Assembly (NCBI RefSeq): GCF_024868665.1
Contig: NC_079895.1
Location: 6,145,069 to 6,209,068, forward strand
Reading direction: 5' to 3'
Length of the DNA stretch: 64,000 nucleotides
Source: Triplophysa rosa
Lineage: Eukaryota > Chordata > Actinopteri > Cypriniformes > Nemacheilidae
The notes below the pieces were generated by a model. It made no database searches. It saw nothing but the letters and a program-made list of their open reading frames with translations, and had not been told where the DNA came from. The position numbers and the translations under genes are program-made. Of the stretch, positions 36,845 to 48,089 are shown one piece after another. Each line of letters starts with the position of its first letter. The first letter of the stretch is position 1.

Positions 36845-36924
36845 TTTTGGTGTATGTTTAACAAATATAACAACGCTATTCGTAATAGCACAAATGCATT
36901 AGGGCCACCATATTGTTAGCTTCT

Positions 36925-37225
36925 TTAAAGGCATAGGTCATCCAAAAATGAACATTCTTTCAACAATTGCTCATCCGCATGTCATTCCGACCCTGTATGA
37001 CTTTCTTTGTTGTGCAGAACACAAAAGACGATGTTTTAAAGAACGTTGGTAACCAAACAACATGTGGACCCCATTGACTTCGATTGTAAGGACAAAACCA
37101 CTGAGACCTTCCCAAAATATCTTCTCTTGAGTTCCACAGAAGAAAAAAGTCATTCAGGTTTTCAACGACAGGAGGGTGAATAAATGATGGCAGAATTTTT
37201 ATTTTTGGTTGAGTTATCCCTTCAA
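36925..37225. mobile_element. Angel-like MITE, reverse loop orientation
   Basis: TTAAAGGCATAGGTCATCC at 36925, left arm GTTGGTAACCAAACAACATG, loop TTGTAAGGACAAAACCACTG, right end GTTGAGTTATCCCTTCAA. The right TTAA has decayed to TCAA. Confidence 0.84.
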
Positions 37226-40131
37226 GTTGAATGGGAGGTATCAATTGTAACTTGACTAAATATGGAAGGCCTAAACATAAGTGGACACAGAATTTCTAAG
37301 TTCCTAAATGTTTCTAACTGTCCACACCGAGACAGTATTGAAGGCAGCTGTCTGGCAGATGTCCTGCCGGTAGGTTAAAGGAGTGTGGCAGCTTTCCCTG
37401 CTGTGAAGCGTTTGCGGCCCCATGGAGAGAGTTTACGCTGCTAAACACATCATATCGGATAATCCCCCCATATCTCTCTCTCTCTCTCACTCACTCAGGA
37501 AACCTGTCACAGGTAACACGTTAAAAGGGGCTCAGAGAATGTCACGGCTCTGTTGCTCAGGCTGAGTTTGACGTACATGCACATGCGATGAGCGTCTAAC
37601 AAAACCGTAACGTTTTGCAGATAAAATCAGGCAGCGAGCCGGCCCGCACAGTGTCTGCATCCACCCAGTTTTGCAGAAAGATTTCACTTGTCAAAATCTA
37701 CATATTTTGTTCAATTTAATGCTTTCAGATGCCAATAACAGCTCCATCTATTTGTTTTAGTGCCCGGTTTACAAAACAAATGATGTAAATCAGGTGACGG
37801 TGTGAGTACGTGCACAAAATTAGAGCTGAATGCAATCGCGGCTTGGTTCTGAGTATTCCAAACACTGTATTTATATCTTTTTAAATAAAAACACTACATT
37901 TCATGCACATGAAAAAATGTATTTATTTAATAAAGGACCACTCAATGAGATCATCTGTAATAGATTCTTGTAAATGTAAATAACCTTTCGCCGTGTATCG
38001 TCTTAAAGAGAGGGATTTGGAAGCCACCTATTTAGCATGTGAGAGAAAGACTCAAAAACAAAACGATATGGTTAGCGTCCCCATTTTTCTAGTCTCGCTG
38101 CAAATCTGCCACAGCTCAGTAGAGATAAACCAGAGCTTATTCCCTTCCAATTCCTGTCAGGATAAGCTGAAGCATTTTTGAGTTGAAGTTTCTCTTCTGA
38201 TTCGGTAAATTCTTCTCTTACAGCAATGAGACGGTGAGATTAAATAAATAAAGTGTGGAGCGTAGTCAGCGTGGCCCGTTCCAATGAGAACACTATGAAT
38301 ACCTTGTCTTCACCTTTTAAACCTAGAACGGACTGTTGTTTGATTGTGCTGTCCCGTGTCGGGACGTTCAGGAGGGTGGTGGTCAGGAAAATTTTGTCTG
38401 AGGCTATGTGTTTAGGTTTAGAGTGCTCAAATGAATACAAAAAGTCTCATTTTGAAGTACACTGTTTCTGTAACTGTTGCAATAAGTTGGTAAAACTAAA
38501 CAGGTGAATTTGTGGAACCAGTATATTCATTTCAAAAGGTTTCACTGCATTTTATCTGATCCCTTTCTTGTATCCAATACAGTTTTCCTGATGATTTCAT
38601 GAGACATTTACCTCATAAATTTTCTCTCCGGGTTCTTTCAAAAGCAATACACGGATTATTTATAGGTGCACAACCCTTGGTCGGACAAATTGGTAATGTC
38701 ACCATGCCCTGACCTCACAGGTAAGTTTAAAGTCACAAAGGCACAAAGCTGCAGTGCTCAGTCAGCTGAGTCACTAAAGTGTTTATAATACCAATATCTG
38801 CCCGTCCCATATGGAGCAGGCGGACCCGTGCACTTGTGACCGAGAAGGTAGAGGACACAGTTACCGGACCGTAGCACTGTCACGCAGAGACGTAATCATG
38901 ACTGTCATTATTACCGTTTAGTCCTTCACCAGATGCCCTCTTAACAGCCGTAGGATGCTGTCACCAGTCACACGGCCAAACTTGACTGTAGCGATACAGA
39001 ACGTTTTCATTGGTCGTCTAGATCAAACCATCGCTATAGCCCTCAGGCGATCATCGTTCATTTACAATCGGCTCACATTTTCGAAACCGATGCATTGATG
39101 ATGTTTACTTCAGAAAGTGACATTTGCAACTTGATTTAGCTCAATGAGTTGCTGGTTATTGGCATGACCTTTTCTGCCATTGCCGTGGGTCCAAGAAGCC
39201 TTGGAGAGTCCGATTTCCTCTCCCGCTTGTATCGATGTTCAATAAACACCTGCTTCATTGATGAAAGCATTTTTTTGCTTTACTTTTGAAATGAATATAC
39301 CAATACGGGAATGCAAAACATGCATGCCTAAGTACGATGAGAGTATTTATAAATGAAGCTGAAACTGATGAGAATAGAGGTTGTGATGTGAAAATCAAGT
39401 GATGTAAAAGCGCATTTTTGTTACGTGTGACACTTTTGTTTTGTTTGTTGTCCCTTGTCAAATCAGAACAGTTTGCTGAAGGAAAATAGGCAGTGAGAAT
39501 TTGATCTGTTCTGAATTTGTCATTTGAACATTCAAATGGTATTTTCCAGACTTGAAAACATAATTGAAATTTTGGTGGTTTTAGGTGTTTAGGGTTGACA
39601 TTGCCCTTTGTCTTTTATTCTGTAAAACTACATTGAAAAATCCTCATCAAGAAGTCAAAACGAACTAGAAAAGTCATGGGAATTCATTGGTCAAAGGTGT
39701 TGGAACCCTATTAACTTTTCTTCTCTTCTTCCCATTAACTCTATTTTTCTTGTCTTCCTGTGTTTCAAGGAAATGGCTTTGCTGTTTAGATTCCCATCGG
39801 CTCACTTCATAGTCCTAAGGAATCTTTCACTGTCCCGGTGATAAGAAAATGCTTTATGTATTCCGCTCGTGTCGGATATATATACACACCTCTCGCTGAC
39901 AAATGCAAGGCCGGCAGGAGTTAGAACTATGGGGGGATGATAAACAGTTTTGTTTGTGCATCTGTAAGTGAGTAAGGAAAGAGAGCATTTTATTTCTTTG
40001 ATTAAAGGCGTTAGAAATGTGGTAGGTGCACTTCAGCATGCCATAGTAAAAAAAAAAACTTTATTCAAGTAATATTAGTTAAAACTACAGAATGTACAAT
40101 GTTTCATTCTAGAGGAATGCATGTATATAGC
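37226..40131. other. Longest repeat-poor block of the upstream intron
   Basis: About 2.9 kb with only a (TC)n at about 37474-37490. No gene or transposon recognised. A short foldback or regulatory site could be missed by eye. Confidence 0.5.
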
Positions 40132-40610
40132 ATACAGCCAAGGAAAAAATGATTATAAATTATATACATTTTTATTTAATCAGCATTTCTAGATGTTCTG
40201 TGGCAATTCCAGTTCAGTGTCTGTTGAATTTCAACAAAATCAAACCTCAGGAGTGAAATCCAACAGCAATGTGAAAGACTGACAGCTGAATATGTTTTCC
40301 TAAATATGTACAAATATTACTGTTTTGCTTAAAAGTGAATATGAACTTGTTTTCTTTGCAGTATTTGAGTTCTGAAATAACACAGAGCATCTTTTCTGTT
40401 ATATCGACCTTCTGTTTCTCCGGTTTTCATTTTCTGCAAATAAATAAAAATAGAAATCTTTTTATTTTAAATGAGGGAGAAATATTGTTAGTAGTTCACA
40501 GAATGACACAAAAACGATCATTTTACCTAAACACATACCTATAAATAGTAAATTCATAAAAACTAAAGATCATTTTAAAATGGTCTCTTAAATTTGTCCG
40601 TGGCTGTATA
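40132..40610. mobile_element. Mariner-like MITE
   Basis: Termini TACAGCCAAGGAAAAAATG and TTGTCCGTGGCTGTA are inverted, with TA at each outer end, consistent with the TA target of the Tc1/mariner group. It is collinear with 30312-30815 over most of its length (GAATATGAACTTGTTTTCTT, CATTTTACCTAAACACATAC). No transposase. Confidence 0.78.
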
Positions 40611-40974
40611 TAGAAACTTTTTAGCCAAATCCAGTTCATTGGAAATGAAAATATATTTGTATTTCCTTTTAAGTTCCTTTTTTGTTGCCAAGTTATGAAG
40701 CAAAATCACATATGCAAACTCATTTTGCAGTGTCTATTCCATAGTTCAAGTTATGTGACCAAAATCTTTGAAGATGGCAGATGAAGTGAGAAAAGTGTGA
40801 ATTATTTCAATATTTTTTCAGTACCAGACACATTGATCAAAAACAATTCAGTCTAATTAAAAATTGATTCTTTTTCCCAATAGTTGTGTGTGCTGTGCAT
40901 TTTTAGGGTTATTAGAGTATTGTAGAGTAAATGTAGCACTTCATAGCAGTTGACCAGATTTCATAACAGGTTAC
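40611..40974. other. Unannotated intronic sequence
   Basis: No feature recognised. Confidence 0.55.
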
Positions 40975-42465
40975 ATGATATTTACATTTAGTCATTTAGC
41001 AGACGCTTTTATCCAAAGCGACTTACAGAGAGTTCAGGGAGCAATAAGCGATGTCATACAGGAGCAATAATACAATAGGTGCTAATACAAAGTTACTAGT
41101 TTCAACAAAAGCTAGACCACTACCTGTTGAGAGAAAGAGAGAGGGATTTTTTTTTTTTCATTTGTCTGTCAAGTATTCACAGAAGAGATGGGTTTTAAGT
41201 AGTTTTTTGAATGTTGTGAGAGACGTGGTTGACCGGACCGAGTTAGGAAGAATGTTCCACCAGGAAGGAGTTGTGAAGGAGAATGAGCGGGAAAGCGATT
41301 TACTGCCCTTATGAGAAGGCAATACAAGACGCCGCTCGTTTGCTGAACGCAGGGTTCTTGATGGGGTGTAGAAGGGTGTGAAAGTATGCCGGTGCAGATC
41401 CAGTGATAGTCCTGTAGGCAGTGGCACCCCCAAGGGGGACCAGGGCGGTCCCCCCAAAAAGTCACCCCCCATTGGCCCCCCAACCAGAATGAGATTTTTT
41501 TAATATATATATATATTTTATATTAGAATAATAGTATTAATATTTATTAATTAAAATGTACATTATCGAAGCACTATGTAAAAAAAAAAAACTTGTATAA
41601 TGTGTTATGTAGAATACGATCTCAATCCCTCCTCTCTCGTTTAACCTGCGAAACCGCGACTAATATGAGCACGGCAGCCACAGTACCACGCACGTGACGT
41701 CATGTTTGCTCCTGTTCAGTCAGCACGCATGAAAGGGGTAGAGGGTTGGAGACGAAACTCCCAAACTAGTAAGTAAAACGTGGTTTATTGTATGATAAAA
41801 CGTATTGTATCAAACTCTAATACGGGTTGACTAACTGAGATTAAGCTAGTCGCTAAGGCATTGGATTTGAATTTTTCTGCTGCTCATACTTGCATTTTGA
41901 TCGATCACTATACATGTTTGATTAATACATTACTCCATCAGCTGATATTGTTGGATTTGCAGTTTTTGGCATCTATTACTATCATATTTTTTATTGTCAA
42001 ATATATGTAGAACAGTTAGCGAATTAGCATGTATCGATCAAACACTGAAAATATTAGTAAATTAAATTAGAAATTAAATCGTAAGACTAGTAATAACTTT
42101 ACATGATCCCAGTAGTATTAATGGCAATGCCAAAACTCTTAACCATTAGATTCAGGCATAATACATTTTTTTAAATGTGCCACCCTAAGATTTGTACTGG
42201 CCCCTTTGTGCCACCCCATAAAAAATATCCTGGGGGCGCCACTGCCTGTAGGCAAGCATTAGTGACTTGAATCTGATACGGGCTTCAACCGGTAGCCAGT
42301 GGAGAGAGATGAAAAGGGGTTTCCTTTTGGGCTGTTGGAAGACGAGGAGTGCTGCTGCGTTCTGAACCAGCTGGAGTGGTTTGATAGCCTTTGCAGGAAG
42401 ACCAGCAAGGAGAGCATTGCAGTAGTCCAACCTTGAGATTACCAGGCCTGGACAAGGAGTTGTGC
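40975..42465 (-). pseudogene. 5'-truncated L2/CR1-type LINE, split by a hAT insertion
   Basis: Reverse strand, in two pieces. The piece at 42253-42465 encodes an SRLDYCNALLAGLP motif and LFISLHWLPVEARIRFK, typical of the C-terminal part of the reverse transcriptase region in CR1/L2/Rex-like LINEs. The piece at 41160-41410 continues with RSANERRLVLPSHKG and FKKLLKTHLF, the usual C-terminal signature. The 3' tail AAGTCGCTTTGGATAAAAGC, then GTCTGCTAAATGACTAAATG, ends near 40980. Only the last few hundred coding bases survive, with no endonuclease and no polymerase catalytic core. The 826-bp hAT at 41419-42244 breaks the frame, so it is inactive. Confidence 0.87.
41419..42244. mobile_element. Non-autonomous hAT element inserted into the LINE
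   Basis: Starts CAGTGGCACCCCCAAGGGGG and ends CCTGGGGGCGCCACTG, good inverted termini. CCTGTAGG occurs at 41411-41418 and 42245-42252, an exact 8-bp target duplication. Removing the element and one copy makes the LINE collinear. The interior is AT-rich with a CpG-richer patch at 41640-41760 and no transposase frame. Confidence 0.93.
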
Positions 42466-43127
42466 CGCATTCCCTATTTAGCCTATATATTATATAAAAG
42501 GTATAAAATATAAAATATTTTATATAAAATGATTGTGTGTAGACCGTAGAGAGAAACAGAGCATCCCTTTTCCTCTTTCTGAGGATCAGCATAGCTATAC
42601 ATGGATCTAAAAACAAAGAAGTTGTTATAGATAGTTTGCTCACCATTGTTAAATTCAACCTAAACTTCTGTTCCACAAAAGAAAGTAAGTCATACAACAC
42701 ATGAGGGTGAGTAAATGATGACTGAATTTATTGTTAACTGTTATTTGAAACCAAAGCTTGTGGTAAAATCGGATTTTATGGCTGTACTCCAGACAGCGTG
42801 TGAAGAGAGTAGCCTGGAGTACATTTTATCTGGCTCACGCTTCTGATGTCAGTGGGCTTTTTAACTGTCAGAAACCGGTGTAGGAACCTCCCCTCTAACA
42901 AGATTATATTCCACAATTCACCTATAATTTCACAACAGTGCCCTCGAGGGTGCAATAATGCTTTATTACGACTAAGCTTCCTTCACAATCCCTCCCTCGC
43001 TCTAATACATGTTAACGGTTATTGAAAACATCCAGCTCCGAACACCTGACCTGAGCATGTTTCAATTTCTCTCTATAAAACTGTGTATGTTTTTTTAATA
43101 GGACAATATGTTTTTTCTACCGCTTTG
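42466..43127. other. Intronic sequence with an Angel-arm fragment
   Basis: At about 42660-42740, AAGAAAGTAAGTCATACAAC with ATGAGGGTGAGTAAATGATG is the right arm of an Angel-like element, with no left arm. A palindromic TA-rich patch lies at about 42482-42530. Nothing else recognised. Confidence 0.6.
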
Positions 43128-43255
43128 TAAGGGATAATGTACAGGCAGCCGATTGTTATCGCAGAAATAAGCCCGACAGTGTGATCAGATCTTGGATCAC
43201 ACTAAAGGGGGTTATTTCGCGATAACTGCCGGCTGCTTGTACATTATCCCGCTTA
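43128..43255. repeat. Long hairpin, arms about 60 bp
   Basis: TAAGGGATAATGTACAGGCA and TTATCGCAGAAATAAGCCC with AGTGTGATCA (left arm) are inverted as TGGATCACACTAAAGGGGG, TTATTTCGCGATAACTGCC and GGCTGCTTGTACATTATCCC (right arm). There is almost no spacer (AGATCT region). Mismatches are few. Confidence 0.85.
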
Positions 43256-43626
43256 TTACATGGCTACTTGGCACATGGGAAAAAACTGGACATGAAATGT
43301 GAATTTAAAATATTTTATTAGCTTGTTTCTACGGATTGCAGACCATCCGTGAGGAAAAGCCGTTTACTTTCGGTTTTAAGGTAAGAAACAACGTTCAAAT
43401 GTCACGAACAGGCAATTTGGTATAATCATTTGTAAATATAATGTCATATATGTTATTAAAAGACATATGTATATATAATTTGTCAAAAAAACCTATCAAA
43501 ATGATTTGCTGCATCCGGGTTACCGTGTGTTGTTAGTTTTGAGAGGCTGTTATCTGGGAATAACGAATCTGCAAATGTCGCGACTGGCCAATCAAAATCA
43601 AGCATTCCAACGAGCCGTGTAATAAA
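43252..43626. mobile_element. Inverted-terminus element adjoining the hairpin
   Basis: CTTATTACATGGCTACTTGG at 43252 is inverted as CGAGCCGTGTAATAAAAAAG at 43612-43631, with GACTGGCCAATCAAAATC next to the right end. I associate the right end with a dispersed cyprinid repeat. The hairpin at 43128 may be part of the same element. The Angel copy at 43626 abuts its right end. Confidence 0.55.
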
Positions 43627-43893
43627 AAAGGGATAGTTCACCCAAAAATAAAACGTCTGTCATCATTTTTTCACCCTCATGTCGTTCAAAACCTGTATAT
43701 GACTTTTATCTGTGGAACACCAAAGAAGATATTTTGAGAAATGTCTCAGTGGTTTCGTCTCCATATAGTGAACGTTTTATGAGGTCGATGTTCTTCAAGA
43801 CCAACGTTCTTCAAATTGTTTTCTCTTGTGTTCTGCACAACAAAGAAAGTCATACAGGTTTGGAATGACATGACAGCTGGACTATCCCTTTAA
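43626..43893. mobile_element. Angel-like MITE with the right arm shortened
   Basis: Left end AAAAGGGATAGTTCACCC is complete. The right arm runs to GGTTTGGAATGACATGACAG, then skips directly to CTGGACTATCCCTTTAA, missing about 35 bases. It lies about 560 bases upstream of the erbb4 splice acceptor. Confidence 0.83.
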
Positions 43894-44428
43894 TTGCTTA
43901 TTGTGAAGAGTCAGGTTTCATTTTTTGTCTTAATATCTCAATTAACCCAAAATTGAAAAAAACTGATTTCTTAAAGGTGCACTCTGTTTTTACTCATTTA
44001 AGAGTTATGAATGTAATCCAATGAAAGGATCATAGAGAGGTGAAATGTATGAAGACTAATATCTAAATCCTAAAGGTAAATGTGTCTGCATTGCCAGTTT
44101 TGGGTGGATGGGTCGGGTGAGGATGTGCTTGAGATGTTGTGACAGTGGTTCAGCGAGGCGTGAGAAGGTGGGTACACTCTTGGCTCACAGGCGATGCCAT
44201 CTGATGCAACAGATGGCAGATGTCTTTGATTGGTTCTAGGTGTTTGATGAGCAGAAATGGTTCTGTTTAATTGCTTGTCAAGTTGTCCGTCTGGGCTGTA
44301 GCCCCCTTGTCTGTCTTAGAGGCTTCTGGGGCTTCAGGCCTGATTGAACTGCGTTGCTGGATAGATTGAAGAATCATCCGATCGGATATACAGTTCGTGC
44401 ATCTGTTGTTTATACCATCAGAATGTAA
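43894..44428. other. Intron 3' end ahead of the erbb4 acceptor
   Basis: Unique sequence with no dispersed repeat between the last MITE and the polypyrimidine tract. Confidence 0.6.
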
Positions 44429-44455
44429 TTTCTCTCTTTCTTCCTCTCTCTGCAG
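44429..44455 (+). other. erbb4: Polypyrimidine tract and AG splice acceptor of the erbb4 exon
   Basis: An almost pure pyrimidine run (TTTCTCTCTTTCTTCCTCTC then TCTGCAG) ends directly at the exon boundary expected from ErbB4. A branch point cannot be fixed by eye. Confidence 0.95.
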
Positions 44456-44607
44456 TATGCACCGGCACAGAGAATAAACTGAGCACTCTGTCAGACTTGG
44501 ATCAGCAGTATCGGACCCTTCGCAAATATTACGAGAACTGCGAGGTGGTGATGGGCAACCTGGAGATCACCAGTATCGATCGCAGTCGTGACCTGTCGTT
44601 CCTCAGG
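44456..44607 (+). CDS. erbb4: erbb4 coding exon: start of ErbB4 mature ectodomain (domain I)
   Basis: Encodes part of the neuregulin-receptor tyrosine kinase ErbB4, which sits in the plasma membrane, binds neuregulins extracellularly and signals as homo- or heterodimers with other ErbB receptors. The exon is 152 bases: two bases completing a split valine codon (phase 1), then 50 codons from [19 protein letters not shown] through [14 protein letters not shown] to DLSFLR, ending in phase 0 before GTAAGC. The two cysteines (exon codons 1 and 28) correspond to the first disulfide of domain I, Cys29-Cys56 in human numbering. Compared from memory with human ErbB4, about 43 of 50 residues match, with conservative changes mostly in the tail (DRS for EHN). 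EGFR, ErbB2 and ErbB3 fit clearly less well. Human exon 2 has the same length and phases. Fish may carry two paralogs, and I cannot say which this is. Confidence 0.96.
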
Positions 44608-45507
44608 GTAAGCGGAAGATTTTCTTTGCCATTTATTATTTTCTGTAGTATACTGAAGGCTGGTTTTTAAGCTGTAGTTTACAAAAGTACTTTCACAGCT
44701 GTTTGTCAGTATAAGTACTGTTTTTGTAGTCATTAAATATGGTTTAATCCATTTTACAATGCATTCACACTACAGAGTTTAGATTCAGTTTGAGACCAGA
44801 ATTCACTTTTGGTGAACTGGACCATAAGATGCCATCGGGCATGGTGTGCAGTATGAAAGCAATATGATCCAAAAGCGAATTTAAAAGATAAAGAAAAACC
44901 ACACTACATCTGAGAAGATAAATGGAGCTGGGATAGGAAACAGTGTCTGACCTCACTGCTCGACTCCCTTCATCACAATAGCCCCGTCCTCGACAGTGTG
45001 CCCAGTGACATGATGAGGATAATAGGTGGTCAAAGAAAGGTCAGGGATCTTTTCTTGTGGAACAGCACAGGTGAACATATTGTGTGTCTGATCCTTCTCA
45101 ACACATCGCCGGCTAGCTGCTCTTCGCTCATCCCTTGCCTAACCCGTTGCAATTGATTTGATTTGAGTGGAAATGTAGAAGAGCCCACAGGCTATGATTT
45201 TAGGTGAGATGCATACAGCCCTCAGTGGGCTGCTTGTGACTGTGGGCTAGCAGCTATCACTTGTCTTCATTGAACTGTTTCTGTTCATTGAATTGCACAG
45301 GAAGATTTTATTGAGCAAAGCTTGCTTTTTCAAAGCACTGGAAACTTTAAGGTAATCTCAGTCTTATGTCTTTCTTATATTTTCCATTTTGTCGATGTAC
45401 AAGACAAAAGTACAGTATAGGCTTAAGGTTTCATCTGATTATTTCGCTGAATGGGATTAGGTCAACAATAGTTTGCTCAAAAGTCAAAATGTGGTCATAT
45501 TCGTATA
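44608..45507. other. Unannotated intronic sequence after the donor
   Basis: No repeat recognised. The reverse frames at 44491-44733 and 44765-44956 are shadows or chance. Confidence 0.55.
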
Positions 45508-45750
45508 AATTATATTCTCACCCTCATGCAATTCTTATTTCTGTGTAGCACAAATTATAATATTCTGAGAAATGTATTTGTGGTTTTGGTGTCTATACAA
45601 TGCAGGTCAATAGGGGTCAATGTTGTTTGGTTACCAACGTTCTTCAAAATATCTTCTTTTGTGTTCTGCAGAAGAAAGAAACTCATACAGGTTTGGAATG
45701 ACGCGTGGATAGGTAAATGATGAAAGAATGTTCATTTGTGGCTAAACTGA
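45508..45750. mobile_element. Angel-like MITE lacking the left terminus
   Basis: Starts near TTATATTCTCACCCTCATGC. Loop TGGTTTTGGTGTCTATACA is in forward orientation. Right arm TTTGGTTACCAACGTTCTTC and AGAAGAAAGAAACTCATACA, ending TTCATTTGTGGCTAAACTG. Terminal TTAA lost on both sides. Confidence 0.82.
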
Positions 45751-47331
45751 CAAATGTTGAATGAGGCCAAATGAGTTTTCTATTGGCCCGCCTCATCACA
45801 AGTCTTAAGGAAGATTTTCTAGTTGTCCGACCCTTCCAGAGACGACCCCACAGGTTGATAAAATTCTGCTTGGGGTTTCTGCATCGATAATTGGATTTTG
45901 GATACGCCGTAACCCGTGACAGTCTTATCATATCAAGAAACGCACAACGCCTTCCCTGCAGGTCAGGAGAACTCCAAGCAACCATTGGCTTCCCGCAGAG
46001 GTAATTGGCCAATACGATTGCCTGTATCAAAGTAACGGTGCAGATAAACCGAGTCATATTACTGCTCGGCCTCAACAGGATGATGGTTAGGGGGAAGAAC
46101 ACACTCTGTGCCGAGACATCAATCTAAAGACAATTCTAGCGCATGTTTATTTCTTCACACCATAGGGGATCGTAGACGTAAAGCAAAATATTGCTTGAGG
46201 GGAGATGCTTTAAGGTTTCGAAAATGACTGCCATCTTTGTGGGCCATCAAGGTCTTTTTGTGTCTAGGGGCACCCGGTTGCACAGGTTAATTGAAGATGT
46301 TAATTGAGAACAACAGCAGAGGGGAAGGGGGCGGAGCCAAGCGTGTATTTTCGGTATTATTTTAAAACATTAATAACACGTTCCCCCAGGGTCGGCACGT
46401 CAGCAGGGAAAAACTTCACCTTGAAGAGATGAGAAGAAGGAGAGGAGAAATCTTTTCAGCGCTTGACTTGCCGTCTTTTGGGTGATTGAAACTGATGCTT
46501 TCTTTTTAAAGATAGCCAGAGATTGATGGCTGCTTCCAAAACAGCCAGAATAGCTTTAGTGGTAAACAGAGTTCATCTTCCCATGCCTTCAGGGCTGATG
46601 AATAAAACCTCCATGTGATAAATGACTGTAATTCCGCCCTTATACAATTTACACGTTTCTCCCACGAAGCAAAGGTGAAAAGGCATCCCAGAGATTTCTT
46701 TACTACGTTGTCCAGTCCGTGTGAGAAACGGTGGTACGGTGGGAGGTGACGCCCTCTTACAATAATCTGCAGTCTTTGATTGGGCCAGCTTTTAGCCTTC
46801 CATCCTCATAAAATGCATTATATGCTTAGTTCAGGATTTAATGAGCCGATATAGAGTTAATAACCGGTTATCATTTCCAAGAAGAAAGCGTAAATATTTC
46901 CACAAGGCAGCATGTCGTTAAGCTGAAGATTAGATACTGCCGAGTGCTTAGAGTCTGAGGTCTGATTGGAAATATGACCAGATACGGTGTTGCCATGGAG
47001 CCCACGCTTGATTGGGACCAAACCCGTTCTTTCTCTTTTTAATACCACACTGTCTCGTTCTCATTGATGGTCTTTCTTTCTTTTTCCCTCATATTGCCCT
47101 GTTTAGTCAGTTAGTTTTGGTCTTCCAAACCGAGACAACGTTCCTGAAATAATATTTGGATGTTGATCTTGCATCACAGCACTGCTGTATCTTTGCTAAA
47201 GTGACACCAACCTTCAGATGACAGATTATATAATTTGTTATTAAAAATGGTGGACATCTTTGCATATTTACTTGTAAATAAACAAAAATTAATTTGATAC
47301 TAAATTTTCACATTTAACTTCCACTTAGGTG
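45751..47331. other. Unique intronic sequence; candidate conserved elements at 45780-46110 and 46265-46420
   Basis: Repeat-free with balanced composition. 45780-46110 contains GAGGTAATTGGCCAATACG and a 139-codon reverse frame (45683-46102) whose C-terminal end lies in the neighbouring MITE, so it is not a real gene. 46265-46420 has paired homeodomain-like cores (GGTTAATTGAAG, TGTTAATTGAGA). Conservation is inferred from look only. Confidence 0.3.
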
Positions 47332-47339
47332 ATCTATAC

Positions 47340-47620
47340 CAGTGGTTCTCAATAGGGGGGCCGTGGCCCATAAAGGGGCCCCAGTTGACTTCCAAGGGGG
47401 GGCCTCAGGATGACTAATAGTTTAAAATTAGGCACAATGAATATTGAAATTCACTTTAAAACAAGTAAAAACCAAGATATTTCTTATTTTTATATTGAAT
47501 AAACACTTTTTTGTTCATATAAAGCTCTTAAATATTTTATTGGGTAGAAATAAGGGAGACCTTTGAATATTGTTGAATACAGTGGGGGGCCTTGGAGTCA
47601 AAAAGGTTGAGAACCCCTGA
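47340..47620. mobile_element. hAT (Charlie-like) MITE with perfect 8-bp target duplication
   Basis: Starts CAGTGGTTCTCAATAGGGG and ends AAAAGGTTGAGAACCCCTG, inverted ends of the Charlie type. ATCTATAC flanks both sides (47332-47339 and 47621-47628). About 281 bases, no coding capacity. Confidence 0.93.
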
Positions 47621-47628
47621 TCTATACA

Positions 47629-48089
47629 GTATCAATGGAAGTTGTGGAACATACCAACGTTTAAAAGTGTGTACTTGTTTATTCTACACTACGCTAAGTT
47701 ATAAGTTCTGCACTAGAGTTTGTACGTGCACATCTGAGTTTTGATGGGCCAAAGGTGGTAGCTATCAGAAACATTCCTCTCCACTTTATATAAAAATAGT
47801 CTGTTTTCTGACTCTCCTTATTGATTTAAATAAGACTTACCTTGGAACAGACAACAGTTTAGGATCGCTTTCCTGGCAAGTATTGTTCAAGCAGCCGTTG
47901 CTGTGTGGGAAGCGAATATTTGATTCTGTGTTTAACCTTGAAAATATGAATTTTTATGAATATGAGCTGCAATTTACCTTCATAAACTTTAAGAGAATAG
48001 TATTTGAAAAGAAATAAATCATTGTTGTGTAAAGTGTGTGCGTGTAGCAGGTCCAAATCCTGGTGAATCGTATAGGCTGCTTATTTCTA
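47629..48089. other. Unannotated intronic sequence
   Basis: No feature recognised. Confidence 0.55.

Larger units (their letters stand above)
1..44455 (+). other. erbb4: erbb4 intron upstream of the coding exon (3' part, start outside window)
   Basis: Everything before the exon at 44456 is read as one long intron ending at the tract and AG at 44429-44455. In the human gene as I recall it, this exon is exon 2 and follows a very long intron 1, so an intron longer than 44 kb fits. I found no convincing signal-peptide exon in this stretch, apart from the unproven candidate at 21022-21079. The content is transposable-element debris and unique AT-rich sequence, described in the entries below. Confidence 0.88.

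Noticed and set aside
45683..46102. 139-codon reverse open frame
   Set aside because: Its C-terminal part is the end of an Angel-like MITE and the rest has no recognisable domain.
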